64,000 bases of DNA from Bacteroidota bacterium (GTDB lineage: Bacteria; Bacteroidota; Bacteroidia; NS11-12g; UBA9320): contig CANIKO010000001.1 in the NCBI GenBank assembly GCA_947468275.1, positions 186,001-250,000 on the forward strand, read 5' to 3'. Below are positions 53,420 to 62,128 of this stretch, one piece after another (the first letter of the stretch is position 1; the number at the start of each line of letters is the position of its first letter). The position numbers and the translations under genes are program-made. A model generated the notes under the pieces. The model had not been told where the DNA came from and ran no database searches. It saw only the letters and a list, made by a program, of their open reading frames with translations.

Positions 53420-54232
53420 TTACTTTGCTTTTTCTTTATTCTTTTTTATCAAATATTCCGAAAGTTCTAAGTCTGTCATGGTTAAAATATCTTCAGATAA
53501 AAGCGTTTGAGCTTCTTTGGCCAAAGGGTGAGTTGGGTATTTTTCAACCAATTGCTTGTAATATAATTTAGCTTTTTCAGGTTCTTTTATATTGTCCCAA
53601 TAAATAAAACCTGCGGCCATTAAGGCATCCGGACTTTTTTCATAGTTAGGATATTTGGTGGCTACTTCGTCGTATATTCGGGCTGCATCACTAAATTCAT
53701 TGGCAGTTTGGTATAGTTTGGCAGCCGTGTATAAGCATTTTGCACTTTTATCCGAATTTGGGTTTGCCAATGCAAATTTTTCAAGGGTTTTAGCCCCTTG
53801 TCTTTTTTCATCTGTCGAAAATTGGGCTTTGCCATCGGCCATTAAATAATAATGAATGGCTGAATCCTGATTGTTTTTTCCGGTGTTATATAAATCTGCT
53901 AATTTTAAATTTATACTGTGTGTATTTTCATTTACAGTGTAAGTGGATTTATAATAATTAGCAAATTTTATAGCATCATCCCAATTGTGGGTTATGTATT
54001 TAAACATGAAAGCTTTGAATAAATAACGCTCAGCAATGGAATCTTTTACAAAGCTTTTGGCATAATCAAAGTACATATCCGCCAAATTGTTCATACCTCT
54101 AGGAGTGGAAGATGAATCCGAAATCTCCAGTTCATAAATGGATTTGGTTAATTTTTCTTTTTTTGAAGTACAGGCTATTGCAAATAGCGTTAGCAGGATT
54201 CCAAATACTGCATTATTTATCAGGCGACTCAT
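53420..54232 (-). CDS. TPR lipoprotein
   Basis: The 270-residue protein has a lipoprotein signal (INNAVFGILLTLFAIAC, C21) and tetratricopeptide-like helices through most of its length, most clearly NSDKSAKCLYTAAKLYQTANEFSDAARIYDEVATKYPNYEKSPDAL and PEKAKLYYKQLVEKYPTHPLAKEAQTLL. The layout resembles BamD/YbgF-like envelope proteins. It begins 42 bases after fabG on the same strand. Specific role unknown. Confidence 0.8.
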   Translation of the reverse strand: MSRLINNAVFGILLTLFAIACTSKKEKLTKSIYELEISDSSSTPRGMNNLADMYFDYAKSFVKDSIAERYLFKAFMFKYITHNWDDAIKFANYYKSTYTVNENTHSINLKLADLYNTGKNNQDSAIHYYLMADGKAQFSTDEKRQGAKTLEKFALANPNSDKSAKCLYTAAKLYQTANEFSDAARIYDEVATKYPNYEKSPDALMAAGFIYWDNIKEPEKAKLYYKQLVEKYPTHPLAKEAQTLLSEDILTMTDLELSEYLIKKNKEKAK

Positions 54233-54274
54233 TCTTAATTTTATACTTTTAACTTTACACTTTTAACTTTTAGT

Positions 54275-55024
54275 TTACATCACCATTCCGCCACACACAC
54301 TAATTACCTGACCGGTAATATACGTTGACATATCCGAAGCTAAAAATACGCTAAGATTAGCAACGTCATCAACTGTTCCGCCACGTTTTAAAGGGATTTG
54401 TTCCATCCAGGTTTTCATTACTTCTTCGCCCAGTTGATGTGTCATTTCAGTTTGTATAAAACCGGGTGTAATTACATTGCAGCGAATGTTGCGAGAGCCT
54501 AATTCTTTGGCCACAGATTTACTAAATCCTAAAATTCCGGCTTTGGAAGCTGAGTAATTGGATTGGCCGGCATTGCCTGTAACCCCAACTACTGATGACA
54601 TATTAATGATGGAACCGCGTTTTAGTTTTAAAAAATTACGGACTGAGGCCTTGGTTAAGTTAAAAACCGATTTAAGGTTTACATCAATCACTTCATCCCA
54701 TTGTTCTTCAGTCATTCGCATCAGCAAATTATCGCGGGTAATTCCTGCATTATTTACCAATATATCAAAATCGCCAAAATCTTTACCTATTGATTCTATT
54801 AAATCGTTTGCTTCCTTAAACACAGCGGCATTCGATTGGTAGCCCTTAACTTTTACTCCATATTTGGTTGAAAGTTCATCTTCTAGTGCTTTGGCACTAT
54901 CCACCGAGTTGGCAAATGTAAAAGCAATGTTGGCTCCGTTTTCTGCAAATTTTTCAGCAATTCCCTTGCCTATCCCTCTTGAAGCACCTGTAATCAGGGC
55001 GGTTTTTCCTTCTAATAATTTCAT
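54275..55024 (-). CDS. fabG: 3-oxoacyl-[acyl-carrier-protein] reductase
   Basis: The 249-residue SDR has TGASRGIGKGIA, NNAGITRDNLLMRM (the FabG-typical ITRD) and the catalytic tetrad residues S in NMSSVVG and Y-K in NYSASKAG, with TGQVISVCGGMVM at the end. It reduces 3-oxoacyl-ACP with NADPH in fatty acid elongation. A C-terminal VCGGMVM instead of VDGGM is a small variation. No other fab genes are adjacent. Confidence 0.94.
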   Translation of the reverse strand: MKLLEGKTALITGASRGIGKGIAEKFAENGANIAFTFANSVDSAKALEDELSTKYGVKVKGYQSNAAVFKEANDLIESIGKDFGDFDILVNNAGITRDNLLMRMTEEQWDEVIDVNLKSVFNLTKASVRNFLKLKRGSIINMSSVVGVTGNAGQSNYSASKAGILGFSKSVAKELGSRNIRCNVITPGFIQTEMTHQLGEEVMKTWMEQIPLKRGGTVDDVANLSVFLASDMSTYITGQVISVCGGMVM

Positions 55025-55067
55025 AATAATTGTTGCAAAAATAGGTTCTTATTCAAATTTATTTAAC

Positions 55068-55100
55068 AAAAAAAACCCGGCTGAATTGAACCGGGTTTTC
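55068..55100 (-). terminator. Rho-independent terminator of the 55.1-55.7 kb lipoprotein gene
   Basis: On the minus strand AAAACCCGGTT and CCGGGTTTTTTTT form a stem around CAATTCAG, ending in a T run. It follows the lipoprotein gene stop by about 25 bases and precedes fabG. Confidence 0.85.
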
Positions 55101-55122
55101 ATTTATTTGTTATGATTTTAAA

Positions 55123-55668
55123 TTATTCGTCAGCTGTGCGGTAAACTTCAAAGTTTCCTGCATTAATATTTCCCGTTGTTATACTTCCGGCTTCTTCTAA
55201 ATTTGCAGTAAAAGTTCCTTTTATATGACCACCAACAGGATCATATTTAGTGATATTTATAATCATATCTCTTCCAGTACCATCTTGCCAACGGTATTGT
55301 TTTTCTTTAACACCTGCTCCTGTTGTTACTTCAACATTTACTGTATTATCTACAGTGTATTTATAAGTTCCAACTGATTTACCTGGAAATCTTAAATTAA
55401 AAGCAGCATAAGTCGTTCCTGAATATCCTTCAACTACAATATTAGTTTGATCACTTCCTGCTCTATAGGTACCAAACATATTAGTGCTGTCCCAAGTTAG
55501 ATTATAATTAACAATGTTATTGAATTTGAAACTATTCACAGGATTATTAGTTTTTTTAGTTGTATCAATAACTATTGGAGGATCATCCTGTGGGTTTTTA
55601 CTGCAATTTTGAAATGGCATGGCTGCTGCCGCTAATAAAAGAATAAGTAATAATTTTTTACTCATCAT
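55123..55668 (-). CDS. Small lipoprotein of unknown function
   Basis: From the paired ATGs at 55668/55665 the product of about 181 residues has a lipoprotein signal (KKLLLILLLAAAAMPFQNC). A beta-rich body follows with repeated Thr/Tyr/Gly strands (VEGYSGTTYAAFNLRFPGKSVGTYKYTVDNTVNVEVT), a plan common in small calycin- or DUF6252-like Bacteroidota lipoproteins. An ATG at 55710 would add 14 residues that spoil the signal. It has its own terminator, so it is probably a single-gene unit. Confidence 0.75.
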   Translation of the reverse strand: MMSKKLLLILLLAAAAMPFQNCSKNPQDDPPIVIDTTKKTNNPVNSFKFNNIVNYNLTWDSTNMFGTYRAGSDQTNIVVEGYSGTTYAAFNLRFPGKSVGTYKYTVDNTVNVEVTTGAGVKEKQYRWQDGTGRDMIINITKYDPVGGHIKGTFTANLEEAGSITTGNINAGNFEVYRTADE

Positions 55669-55777
55669 AATAATTTTTAAATTAAGGAATTCGTGAATCT
55701 TCGATTTCATTTTATATTTTTGATTTATGGATACAATTTTATGTTAAAAAAAACAAACGAACAAGATTCTTTTTGAA

Positions 55778-56614
55778 TCATTCCGTAATTTTTTCTTCTT
55801 CAAAGTTTCCGTACCTTAAAAATAAGGACGTAAGTCCTATGGATACACATCCCATTTGAAGAAAAAATACTAAAATATTGAAGTACATTTTAGCGGAAAC
55901 TGTTTTGGATAATAGCGATGGAAAATAAACCAAAGATGAAAGGATGAAAGAAAGTACTAGAAAAATCAAAGTTCCGAAAATAACAATTTTGAAAGACCTA
56001 CCAAGTGAGATGGTTTGAAATGAATATTTGATGGAATCTGAAAAATTCATTTCACCAATAATTAATCCTGGAATAAGTAAACAATTGCGAACAATTAGTG
56101 ACCCTAAAAATAAGCCTGCGATTATACCCATGATAGGATTCGCAGTTATACTGATCGCAATAAAGCCACTCGCAAAGGTTAAAAACCCGCTAATAAGAGA
56201 CAGAAATAATAAAATTCTTATATAGGCATGATTGGGAATTAGGAGTATTGAAAGTTTGTTTTTAATTCCTAACAACATGTTTTTTGAAAATTGTTGGGTC
56301 GTAAAAAATAAATAACTTACTAGGAATAATGAAAGTATTAAAGCTCCAAAAATTACTGTTACCAAGGAAGGGTGTTTTAAAACAAATGCTTGCATGGCCT
56401 TAGATTGTTCCATCATATCAGTAGATGGTTCATTTATAAGTTGTGCCATTTCTTTTATTCCATTCGTTCCTAAAGTATTGTTCAAACTCATTTTTAATAG
56501 AATAAAACTGAGGGTTGATAAAACAAGTGAAACTATTAAAATAAATATAAAACTTTTGGCCAGTAACCTGTAAAAAGCGGCAACAGGTTGGATTTTGAAT
56601 TGTGTGTTAATCAT
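55778..56614 (-). CDS. Polytopic membrane protein of unknown function
   Basis: The 278-residue protein has about six hydrophobic helices (SFIFILIVSLVLSTLSFILL, SLVTVIFGALILSLFLVSYLFF, IRILLFLSLISGFLTFASGFIAI, a glycine-rich ANPIMGIIAGLFLGSLIV, IVIFGTLIFLVLSFILSSLVYF and a last one). I do not recognise a family with certainty; it resembles glycerophosphoryl-diester-phosphodiesterase-type membrane domains only loosely. It overlaps the 92-residue gene upstream by 8 bases, so the two are translated together. Confidence 0.7.
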   Translation of the reverse strand: MINTQFKIQPVAAFYRLLAKSFIFILIVSLVLSTLSFILLKMSLNNTLGTNGIKEMAQLINEPSTDMMEQSKAMQAFVLKHPSLVTVIFGALILSLFLVSYLFFTTQQFSKNMLLGIKNKLSILLIPNHAYIRILLFLSLISGFLTFASGFIAISITANPIMGIIAGLFLGSLIVRNCLLIPGLIIGEMNFSDSIKYSFQTISLGRSFKIVIFGTLIFLVLSFILSSLVYFPSLLSKTVSAKMYFNILVFFLQMGCVSIGLTSLFLRYGNFEEEKITE

Positions 56615-56885
56615 GTTTTTTGTGTTTTAATATTTCGTCTTCATCCAATACTTCAGGATTGTGTGTTGTCTTTTTTTGGCTAAAAACTTGTTTGAATAGT
56701 GAAAGTGAATAACTGACAAACAGATATACCAAAATACAAACCCCACAAAACAATGTAATATTCATTGGTGAAAAGTGTGGCCTAAGGTTAAACCCCCATA
56801 TTAGGAGCGAAAATGATAGCAATTGTAATGAAAGAGCCGCTATCATTTTTGTTATTTTAAATAGTATTTCAATCATTTGTTTCAC
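56607..56885 (-). CDS. Small two-helix membrane protein
   Basis: The 92-residue product has two membrane helices (MIAALSLQLLSFSLLIWGF and ITLFCGVCILVYLFVSYSLSLF) and a charged tail (KKTTHNPEVLDEDEILKHKKHD). No family is recognised. It sits 3 bases after the glycosyltransferase gene and overlaps the next gene by 8 bases, so it is a real operon member. Confidence 0.7.
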   Translation of the reverse strand: MKQMIEILFKITKMIAALSLQLLSFSLLIWGFNLRPHFSPMNITLFCGVCILVYLFVSYSLSLFKQVFSQKKTTHNPEVLDEDEILKHKKHD

Positions 56886-56888
56886 AAT

Positions 56889-57758
56889 TTATGCAAACGT
56901 ATAGTTTTTATTTTCACCAACTCGCCAACCTATTTTTTTTTCAATCAGATATAAGATTCTCTTTTTTATGGTAAAAATTTTAACTTTTGGGTCACGGTCA
57001 AAAGTCCAATTAACCCGTTTAATTCGTTCGTTCATTACTTTGGGATGCGAACCTTGAAAACGTTTTATGGAATCTATTTCCGAATAGTCAAAATCTTTTT
57101 CTGAGTCATAATTTTTTTGAATGTATTCGTCTGAATGCCAGTATTTATTGGCTTCCACATTTTTTGCCATCATATATTTAGGTGGCCTCACCCAACCATA
57201 ATGACAAATGGTGGCCGCCACAGGTTTAACTCTGAGTTTTCGTTCGTTTATTCTAAATCCCTGAGCATCTTTCCACGATTTAATTCCTAGATTATTCTTT
57301 ATAATTCGTATTTCATTCCTATACCAAGTTCGGCTATCTGCTATATAATCGAAGGAGCCATAAAAATGATTGTACTTAAATAGTAATCCCTCCACCGCTT
57401 TATCTTCTTTCCATGTTTCCATGGCAGTTTTGATGGATGAATAATCTTTTTCATGGAAGCATTCATCGCCTTGAACGTAAATGCACCAATCAGCTTTGGG
57501 ATTGATTGCCGCTAATGCCTTATCGGTTTCTTGAGCTAAAACTACCCCCCCCTTGCGGAGCGAATCATTCCAGACGGTATCAATTATTTTAATTTTATTA
57601 CTCCCCAAATTTTGAATATATGACCGGGTTTCATCATCCGAATTACCTACTGCCACTATTACTTCATCGCACAAGGGCAAAATAGAAAGTATGGCCTCCT
57701 TAATAGGATAATCCAATTTTAATGCATTGCGAATAAATGTAAATCCAGAAACAAACAA
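56889..57758 (-). CDS. Family 2 glycosyltransferase
   Basis: The 289-residue protein has a GT-A start (GFTFIRNALKLDYPIKEAILSILPLCDEVIVAVGNSDDETRSYI) and an acidic nucleotide-sugar site in WCIYVQGDECFHEKDY (about 90-105), with no membrane helices. It probably transfers a sugar to an envelope glycan; donor and acceptor unknown. The start is TTG at 57758, where MFVSGFTFIRNA matches the family start and no ATG precedes it in frame. It leads a three-gene run with two membrane proteins. Confidence 0.85.
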   Translation of the reverse strand: MFVSGFTFIRNALKLDYPIKEAILSILPLCDEVIVAVGNSDDETRSYIQNLGSNKIKIIDTVWNDSLRKGGVVLAQETDKALAAINPKADWCIYVQGDECFHEKDYSSIKTAMETWKEDKAVEGLLFKYNHFYGSFDYIADSRTWYRNEIRIIKNNLGIKSWKDAQGFRINERKLRVKPVAATICHYGWVRPPKYMMAKNVEANKYWHSDEYIQKNYDSEKDFDYSEIDSIKRFQGSHPKVMNERIKRVNWTFDRDPKVKIFTIKKRILYLIEKKIGWRVGENKNYTFA

Positions 57759-57846
57759 GGTAATTTATTTAGAGGTTCAAAATTAATGGAATTGTAGCAT
57801 TTTAAAAGTGATAAATTGTTGCTAATGTCATGTCCAAATTTACAAA

Positions 57847-57875
57847 TTGTCAAATCTCCAAATTACCTAAATTTG
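57847..57875 (+). promoter_or_regulatory. Promoter of the cystathionine beta-synthase gene
   Basis: TTG (57847-57849) and TAAATTTG (57868-57875) are separated by 18 bases, a very good match to the Bacteroidota promoter. The ATG is at 57880, only four bases after the -7 box, so the message may be leaderless. Confidence 0.65.
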
Positions 57876-57879
57876 CACC

Positions 57880-59247
57880 ATGCAATATTGCAAAACCATA
57901 TTAGATACTATAGGCAATACTCCTTTAGTTAAAATTAACAAAATAACCAAAGATATTCCAGCTTTGGTTTTGGCTAAAATAGAAACGGTTAATCCTGGCA
58001 ATTCTATTAAAGATAGAATGGCTCTTAAAATGATTGAAGATGCTGAAAAAAACGGAAAACTCAAGCCAGGAGGAACCATTGTTGAGGGCACAAGTGGTAA
58101 TACCGGTATGGGTTTGGCCATTGCTGCAGTTATAAAAGGGTACAAATGTATTTTTACTACTACAGATAAGCAAAGTAAAGAAAAAGTGGATGCTCTAAAA
58201 GCGTTTGGGGCAGATGTTATTGTGTGTCCAACGGATGTAGAACCAGAAGACCCACGTTCATATTATTCGGTATCTAGCCGGTTAGAAAAGGAGATTCCTA
58301 ATGCTTGGAAACCCAATCAGTATGATAATTTAAGTAACTCATTAGCCCATTATGAGCAAACCGGTCCTGAAATATGGGAGCAAACCGAAGGCAAAATTAC
58401 TCACTTGGTGGTAGGTGTGGGAACAGGAGGAACCATTAGTGGGACTGCTAAATATTTAAAGGAAAAAAATCCGAATATTCAAGTTCTTGGGATTGATACT
58501 TACGGTTCTGTATTTAAAAAATACAAGGAAACAGGAATTTTTGATAAGAATGAAATTTACCCTTACATCACAGAAGGCATTGGGGAAGATTTTTTACCCC
58601 AAAATGTTGATTTCACTTTAATTGATCATTTTGAAAAAGTAACCGACAAAGAAGCCGCCATCATGACCCGTCGAATACCTCGGGAAGAAGGAATATTTGC
58701 TGGAAATAGTGCCGGAAGTGCTATGGCCGGTTTGGTGCAAATGGCCGATAAATTTAAAAAAGAGGATGTTGTGGTTGTTATTTTTCACGACCATGGAACT
58801 CGTTATTTGGGTAAAATGTTTAACGATGACTGGATGCGTGACAGAGGATTTATTAGTCCTGAACCTAAGAAACAAGCCATTGATTTAATTGAAACTCACC
58901 GCCATTTGCCATTGGTTACAGCCAATGAAGACCAAATGATTTCTGATGCGTTTGAATTAATGCAACGCTATAATATTTCGCAATTGCCTGTAAAAAATGC
59001 CAAAGGTGAATTTACCGGAAGTTTGGTGGATGGAAATCTGTTTGCACAATTGGTTAAAAACCGCCACCTGATGCATGAACCTGTAAAAACCATTATGCAG
59101 GAATCGTTTCCTGTTGTAAAATCAACCGATGCTATCGATTTTGTTTCCTCTCAATTTAGCAACCAAACCCAAGCGGTTTTAATGATGGATATGGGTGGCA
59201 ATTGGCACATTATTACCAAGGTGGATGTGATAAATGCGATTGGGTAA
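57880..59247 (+). CDS. Cystathionine beta-synthase (PLP enzyme with CBS domains)
   Basis: The 455-residue enzyme has a PLP fold of the cysteine-synthase type: K44 in NPGNSIKDRM binds PLP, TSGNTGMGLA holds the substrate carboxylate and GVGTGGTISG the phosphate. A pair of CBS domains fills about 345-455 (ISDAFELMQRYNISQLPV ... IMQESFPVVKSTDAIDFV). This resembles the catalytic plus regulatory parts of eukaryotic cystathionine beta-synthase without the heme domain. It likely joins serine and homocysteine, or acts as a cysteine synthase; the sequence alone does not decide. Confidence 0.88.
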   Translation: MQYCKTILDTIGNTPLVKINKITKDIPALVLAKIETVNPGNSIKDRMALKMIEDAEKNGKLKPGGTIVEGTSGNTGMGLAIAAVIKGYKCIFTTTDKQSKEKVDALKAFGADVIVCPTDVEPEDPRSYYSVSSRLEKEIPNAWKPNQYDNLSNSLAHYEQTGPEIWEQTEGKITHLVVGVGTGGTISGTAKYLKEKNPNIQVLGIDTYGSVFKKYKETGIFDKNEIYPYITEGIGEDFLPQNVDFTLIDHFEKVTDKEAAIMTRRIPREEGIFAGNSAGSAMAGLVQMADKFKKEDVVVVIFHDHGTRYLGKMFNDDWMRDRGFISPEPKKQAIDLIETHRHLPLVTANEDQMISDAFELMQRYNISQLPVKNAKGEFTGSLVDGNLFAQLVKNRHLMHEPVKTIMQESFPVVKSTDAIDFVSSQFSNQTQAVLMMDMGGNWHIITKVDVINAIG

Positions 59248-59256
59248 AACATAAAG

Positions 59257-59319
59257 TTGTCATTCCGAGGAACGAGGAATCTTTTACGAATAGAGATGCT
59301 TCGACCCTTAACATGACAA
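59257..59319. repeat. Intergenic repeat with TTGTCAT/ATGACAA ends
   Basis: TTGTCAT at 59257-59263 is inverted at 59313-59319 (ATGACAA), with an inner ATCT/AGAT pair and the phrase TCATTCCGAGGAACGAGGAA. Similar TCATTNCGAGGAACGAAG elements occur many times in other genomes as intergenic repeats. Here it lies between cbs and the BtuF-like gene. Confidence 0.7.
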
Positions 59320-59331
59320 AATAAATAAGCT

Positions 59332-60114
59332 GTGATAACAAAAGACCAACTAAACAGAGAAATCAATATTCCAGCTCTACCCCAACGGATTATTTCTCTA
59401 GTCCCTTCCCAAACCGAACTTTTGTATGATTTGGGTTTAAAAGACCGAATAGTTGGGCAAACAATTTTTTGTGTTCATCCTTCGGAATATTTTAAATCAT
59501 CCACTAAAATTGGAGGTACAAAAAAACTGAATCTTGAAAAAATAGCTTCGTTAACCCCCGACCTCATTATAGCCAATAAAGAAGAAAACGAGAAAGACCA
59601 GATTGAACAATTATCCAAAGATTTTCCGGTTTGGATAAGTGATATAATTACTTTGGAGGATGCTTTGGGGATGATTAAAAGTATTGGAGAAATAACCGAA
59701 ACCCAAGATAAAGCCTCTGAAATTATCAATCATATAACACAAAGCCGTAATGATTTTTTTAAGCAATCGAAACCAAGGCAATCCGTAATTTATTTAATCT
59801 GGAACAATCCTTATATAGCCGTTGGAACAGATACATTTATAAATACTATGCTTACTGAAGCCGGTTTTGAAAATGCCATCACCCAAAGCCGTTACCCTGA
59901 AATTACCTTAGATCAAATAAAACAAATCAATCCTGATTGGGTGTTATTATCCTCTGAGCCGTTTCCATTTAAGAAAGTGCATTTGGATGATTTAAATAAA
60001 AGCTTGGGCAAAAATAAATCAGTATTAGTGGATGGTGAAATGTTTAGCTGGTATGGAAGCAGATTAGTGAAAGCTTATGAATACTTTGGGGAGTTGAGAA
60101 AAATTAGTTTATAG
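59332..60114 (+). CDS. BtuF-like substrate-binding protein without signal peptide
   Basis: The 260-residue protein has the helical-backbone metal/cobalamin receptor fold of BtuF: RIISLVPSQTELLYDLGLKDRIVGQT, then a PDLIIANKEEN block, the long connecting helix, and PDWVLLSSEPFPFK in the second lobe. BtuF binds B12 or iron complexes in the periplasm. This one starts with GTG at 59332, a TAA lies just upstream, and no signal peptide is present. It may be cytoplasmic with a different role, or exported in an unseen way. Its last 6 bases overlap the convergent gene. Confidence 0.82.
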   Translation: MITKDQLNREINIPALPQRIISLVPSQTELLYDLGLKDRIVGQTIFCVHPSEYFKSSTKIGGTKKLNLEKIASLTPDLIIANKEENEKDQIEQLSKDFPVWISDIITLEDALGMIKSIGEITETQDKASEIINHITQSRNDFFKQSKPRQSVIYLIWNNPYIAVGTDTFINTMLTEAGFENAITQSRYPEITLDQIKQINPDWVLLSSEPFPFKKVHLDDLNKSLGKNKSVLVDGEMFSWYGSRLVKAYEYFGELRKISL

Positions 60115-60492
60115 TGACTGTTTTTTTCTATAATAACTTACCAAAAAAAGAATTCCAACCAAGATAAATGGAACAGTAATGATAAGTACCACATTTAAAC
60201 TTTGAGCAATACTAAATCCGTTTCTGATATGGTTTAACTGAAAAATAAACGGACTCATTATCAATCCAACCAAGGTAAAAATCATACCACCAACCATTTC
60301 CCATTTCCAGGCAACAATAAGAAAAGCAGTTAAAATAAAGCTTGGAATTAAATGCTTTAAAAATTGGGCTAATTGTTGCCAAATGCTTAATCCTTTTTCG
60401 AAGGAGTCTAAAGCAAACATACTTATAAATAGAATAGCCAAGATGCACAGAATCCTTGGCAACCAATGAAATAATTTAATTGAGTTATTCAT
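60109..60492 (-). CDS. Small membrane protein of unknown function
   Basis: The 127-residue protein has four hydrophobic helices (WLPRILCILAILFISMFAL, HLIPSFILTAFLIVAWKW, MVGGMIFTLVGLIMSPFIF, LNVVLIITVPFILVGILFLV) and a short basic end. I cannot name a family with confidence. It converges with the BtuF-like gene, overlapping its stop by six bases. Confidence 0.7.
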   Translation of the reverse strand: MNNSIKLFHWLPRILCILAILFISMFALDSFEKGLSIWQQLAQFLKHLIPSFILTAFLIVAWKWEMVGGMIFTLVGLIMSPFIFQLNHIRNGFSIAQSLNVVLIITVPFILVGILFLVSYYRKKQSL

Positions 60493-60634
60493 GATTATTA
60501 CGAATTATGGAACAAAATTATTTCTCAATAATTTTACTTTAACTAAATTGTGTACGAAAGGTTTATTTTTTCGGTTGAGATTTTAATCTACAGTTTAGTT
60601 AAAAATTAACCACTAATCATTAACCATTAAAATC

Positions 60635-62020
60635 TTATCCCATAATAATATTCTTTATATCCATCTTAATTTTATCAGCCAAATTATTGGCCATAGTTTC
60701 AGTTTGGCTTTCAGAATAGATGCGAATAATTGGCTCGGTATTGGAACGGCGCAAATGAACCCATTCATCGCCAAATTCAATTTTTAAACCATCCACTTTA
60801 TTTATAGGTTGTTTGATGTATTTTTCTTCAATTTTTTTAAATATCAAATCCAGATTTATGGTGTCGTCTAGTTCAATTTTATTTTTAGAAATGGTGTAAT
60901 CCGGGTAGGTCATTCTTAGTCCTTTCACACTTTTGCCGTTTTGTGAGAGGTGACTTAAAAATAAAGCGATACCAACCAAGGCATCGCGACCATAGTGCAA
61001 TTCAGGATAAATAATTCCGCCATTGCCTTCGCCGCCTATTACTGCATTTGTAGCCTTCATCATTTCTACCACATTTACTTCACCTACAGCACTGGCATTG
61101 TATTCACCCCCATGCTTTAGGGTGATATCTTTTAAGGCACGGGTAGATGAAAGGTTGCTTACTGTATTTCCTTTTTTGTGTTTTAAAACATAATCAGCTA
61201 CTGCTACCAAGGTGTATTCCTCGCCAAACATTTCGCCATCTTCACATACAAAAGCCAGGCGGTCCACATCCGGGTCAACCACAATACCTAATTGAGCTCC
61301 TGAACGTTTTACTTCGTGCGATAGCTCTCCTAAATGCTCGGGCAATGGTTCCGGATTATGCGGAAATTTACCGGTTGGTTCACAAAAAATTTCAACAATT
61401 TCTTGAACTCCCAAAGCTTCCAAAAGCATTGGAACTACAATGCCTCCGGTAGAATTTACAGCATCCACTACAATCTTATATTTTTTAGCTTTTATAGCTT
61501 CCAAATTTACAAGTGGAAGGGCTAAAATAGCATCGATATGTTTTTGAAAATAATTTTCAGGATAGGAGATAGTTCCTATTTCATCAATTTCCGGAAATCC
61601 AAAATCTCCTTTTTCAGCCATCTCTAATAAAGTAGCTCCATCTGCAGCTGAAATAAATTCACCTTTATCGTTTAATAATTTTAAAGCATTCCATTGTTTT
61701 GGGTTATGGCTGGCAGTAATTATTATTCCTCCAGCGGCTTGTTCCCAAACTACAGCTAATTCTACAGTTGGTGTAGATGATAGTTGTAAATCAATTACAT
61801 TAAAGCCACAGCCAATTAAAGTGCCTGTTACCAAATTATTAACCATTTGCCCTGAAATACGGGCATCGCGGCCAACTACTACTGATTTTTTTTCTGAATT
61901 TTGTTTTAACCAAAAAGCATAAGCCGTGGTAAATTTAACTATGTCTGATGGTGTAAGGCCTTCTCCTGCTTTGCCTCCTATGGTTCCTCTTATCCCTGAA
62001 ATGGACTTAATTAATGTCAT
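60635..62020 (-). CDS. glmM: Phosphoglucosamine mutase
   Basis: The 461-residue enzyme begins LIKSISGIRGTIGG, has the phosphoserine loop TASHNP (S104), the metal loop DPDVDRLAF and the sugar/phosphate loops GEGNGGII and RRSNTEPIIRIY. It interconverts glucosamine-6-phosphate and glucosamine-1-phosphate on the way to UDP-GlcNAc. A phosphomannomutase role cannot be excluded for this family in Bacteroidota, but the GEGNGG loop favours GlmM. Confidence 0.9.
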   Translation of the reverse strand: MTLIKSISGIRGTIGGKAGEGLTPSDIVKFTTAYAFWLKQNSEKKSVVVGRDARISGQMVNNLVTGTLIGCGFNVIDLQLSSTPTVELAVVWEQAAGGIIITASHNPKQWNALKLLNDKGEFISAADGATLLEMAEKGDFGFPEIDEIGTISYPENYFQKHIDAILALPLVNLEAIKAKKYKIVVDAVNSTGGIVVPMLLEALGVQEIVEIFCEPTGKFPHNPEPLPEHLGELSHEVKRSGAQLGIVVDPDVDRLAFVCEDGEMFGEEYTLVAVADYVLKHKKGNTVSNLSSTRALKDITLKHGGEYNASAVGEVNVVEMMKATNAVIGGEGNGGIIYPELHYGRDALVGIALFLSHLSQNGKSVKGLRMTYPDYTISKNKIELDDTINLDLIFKKIEEKYIKQPINKVDGLKIEFGDEWVHLRRSNTEPIIRIYSESQTETMANNLADKIKMDIKNIIMG

Positions 62021-62128
62021 AAACTGACTGCAAAAATATAGAAGATTTTTTGATAAGTTCTTATAAAACTTGGTTTAATGTGGAGACAGCTTTACAAGTA
62101 AGCACCAAACATCCTAAGGATAAAGGGA

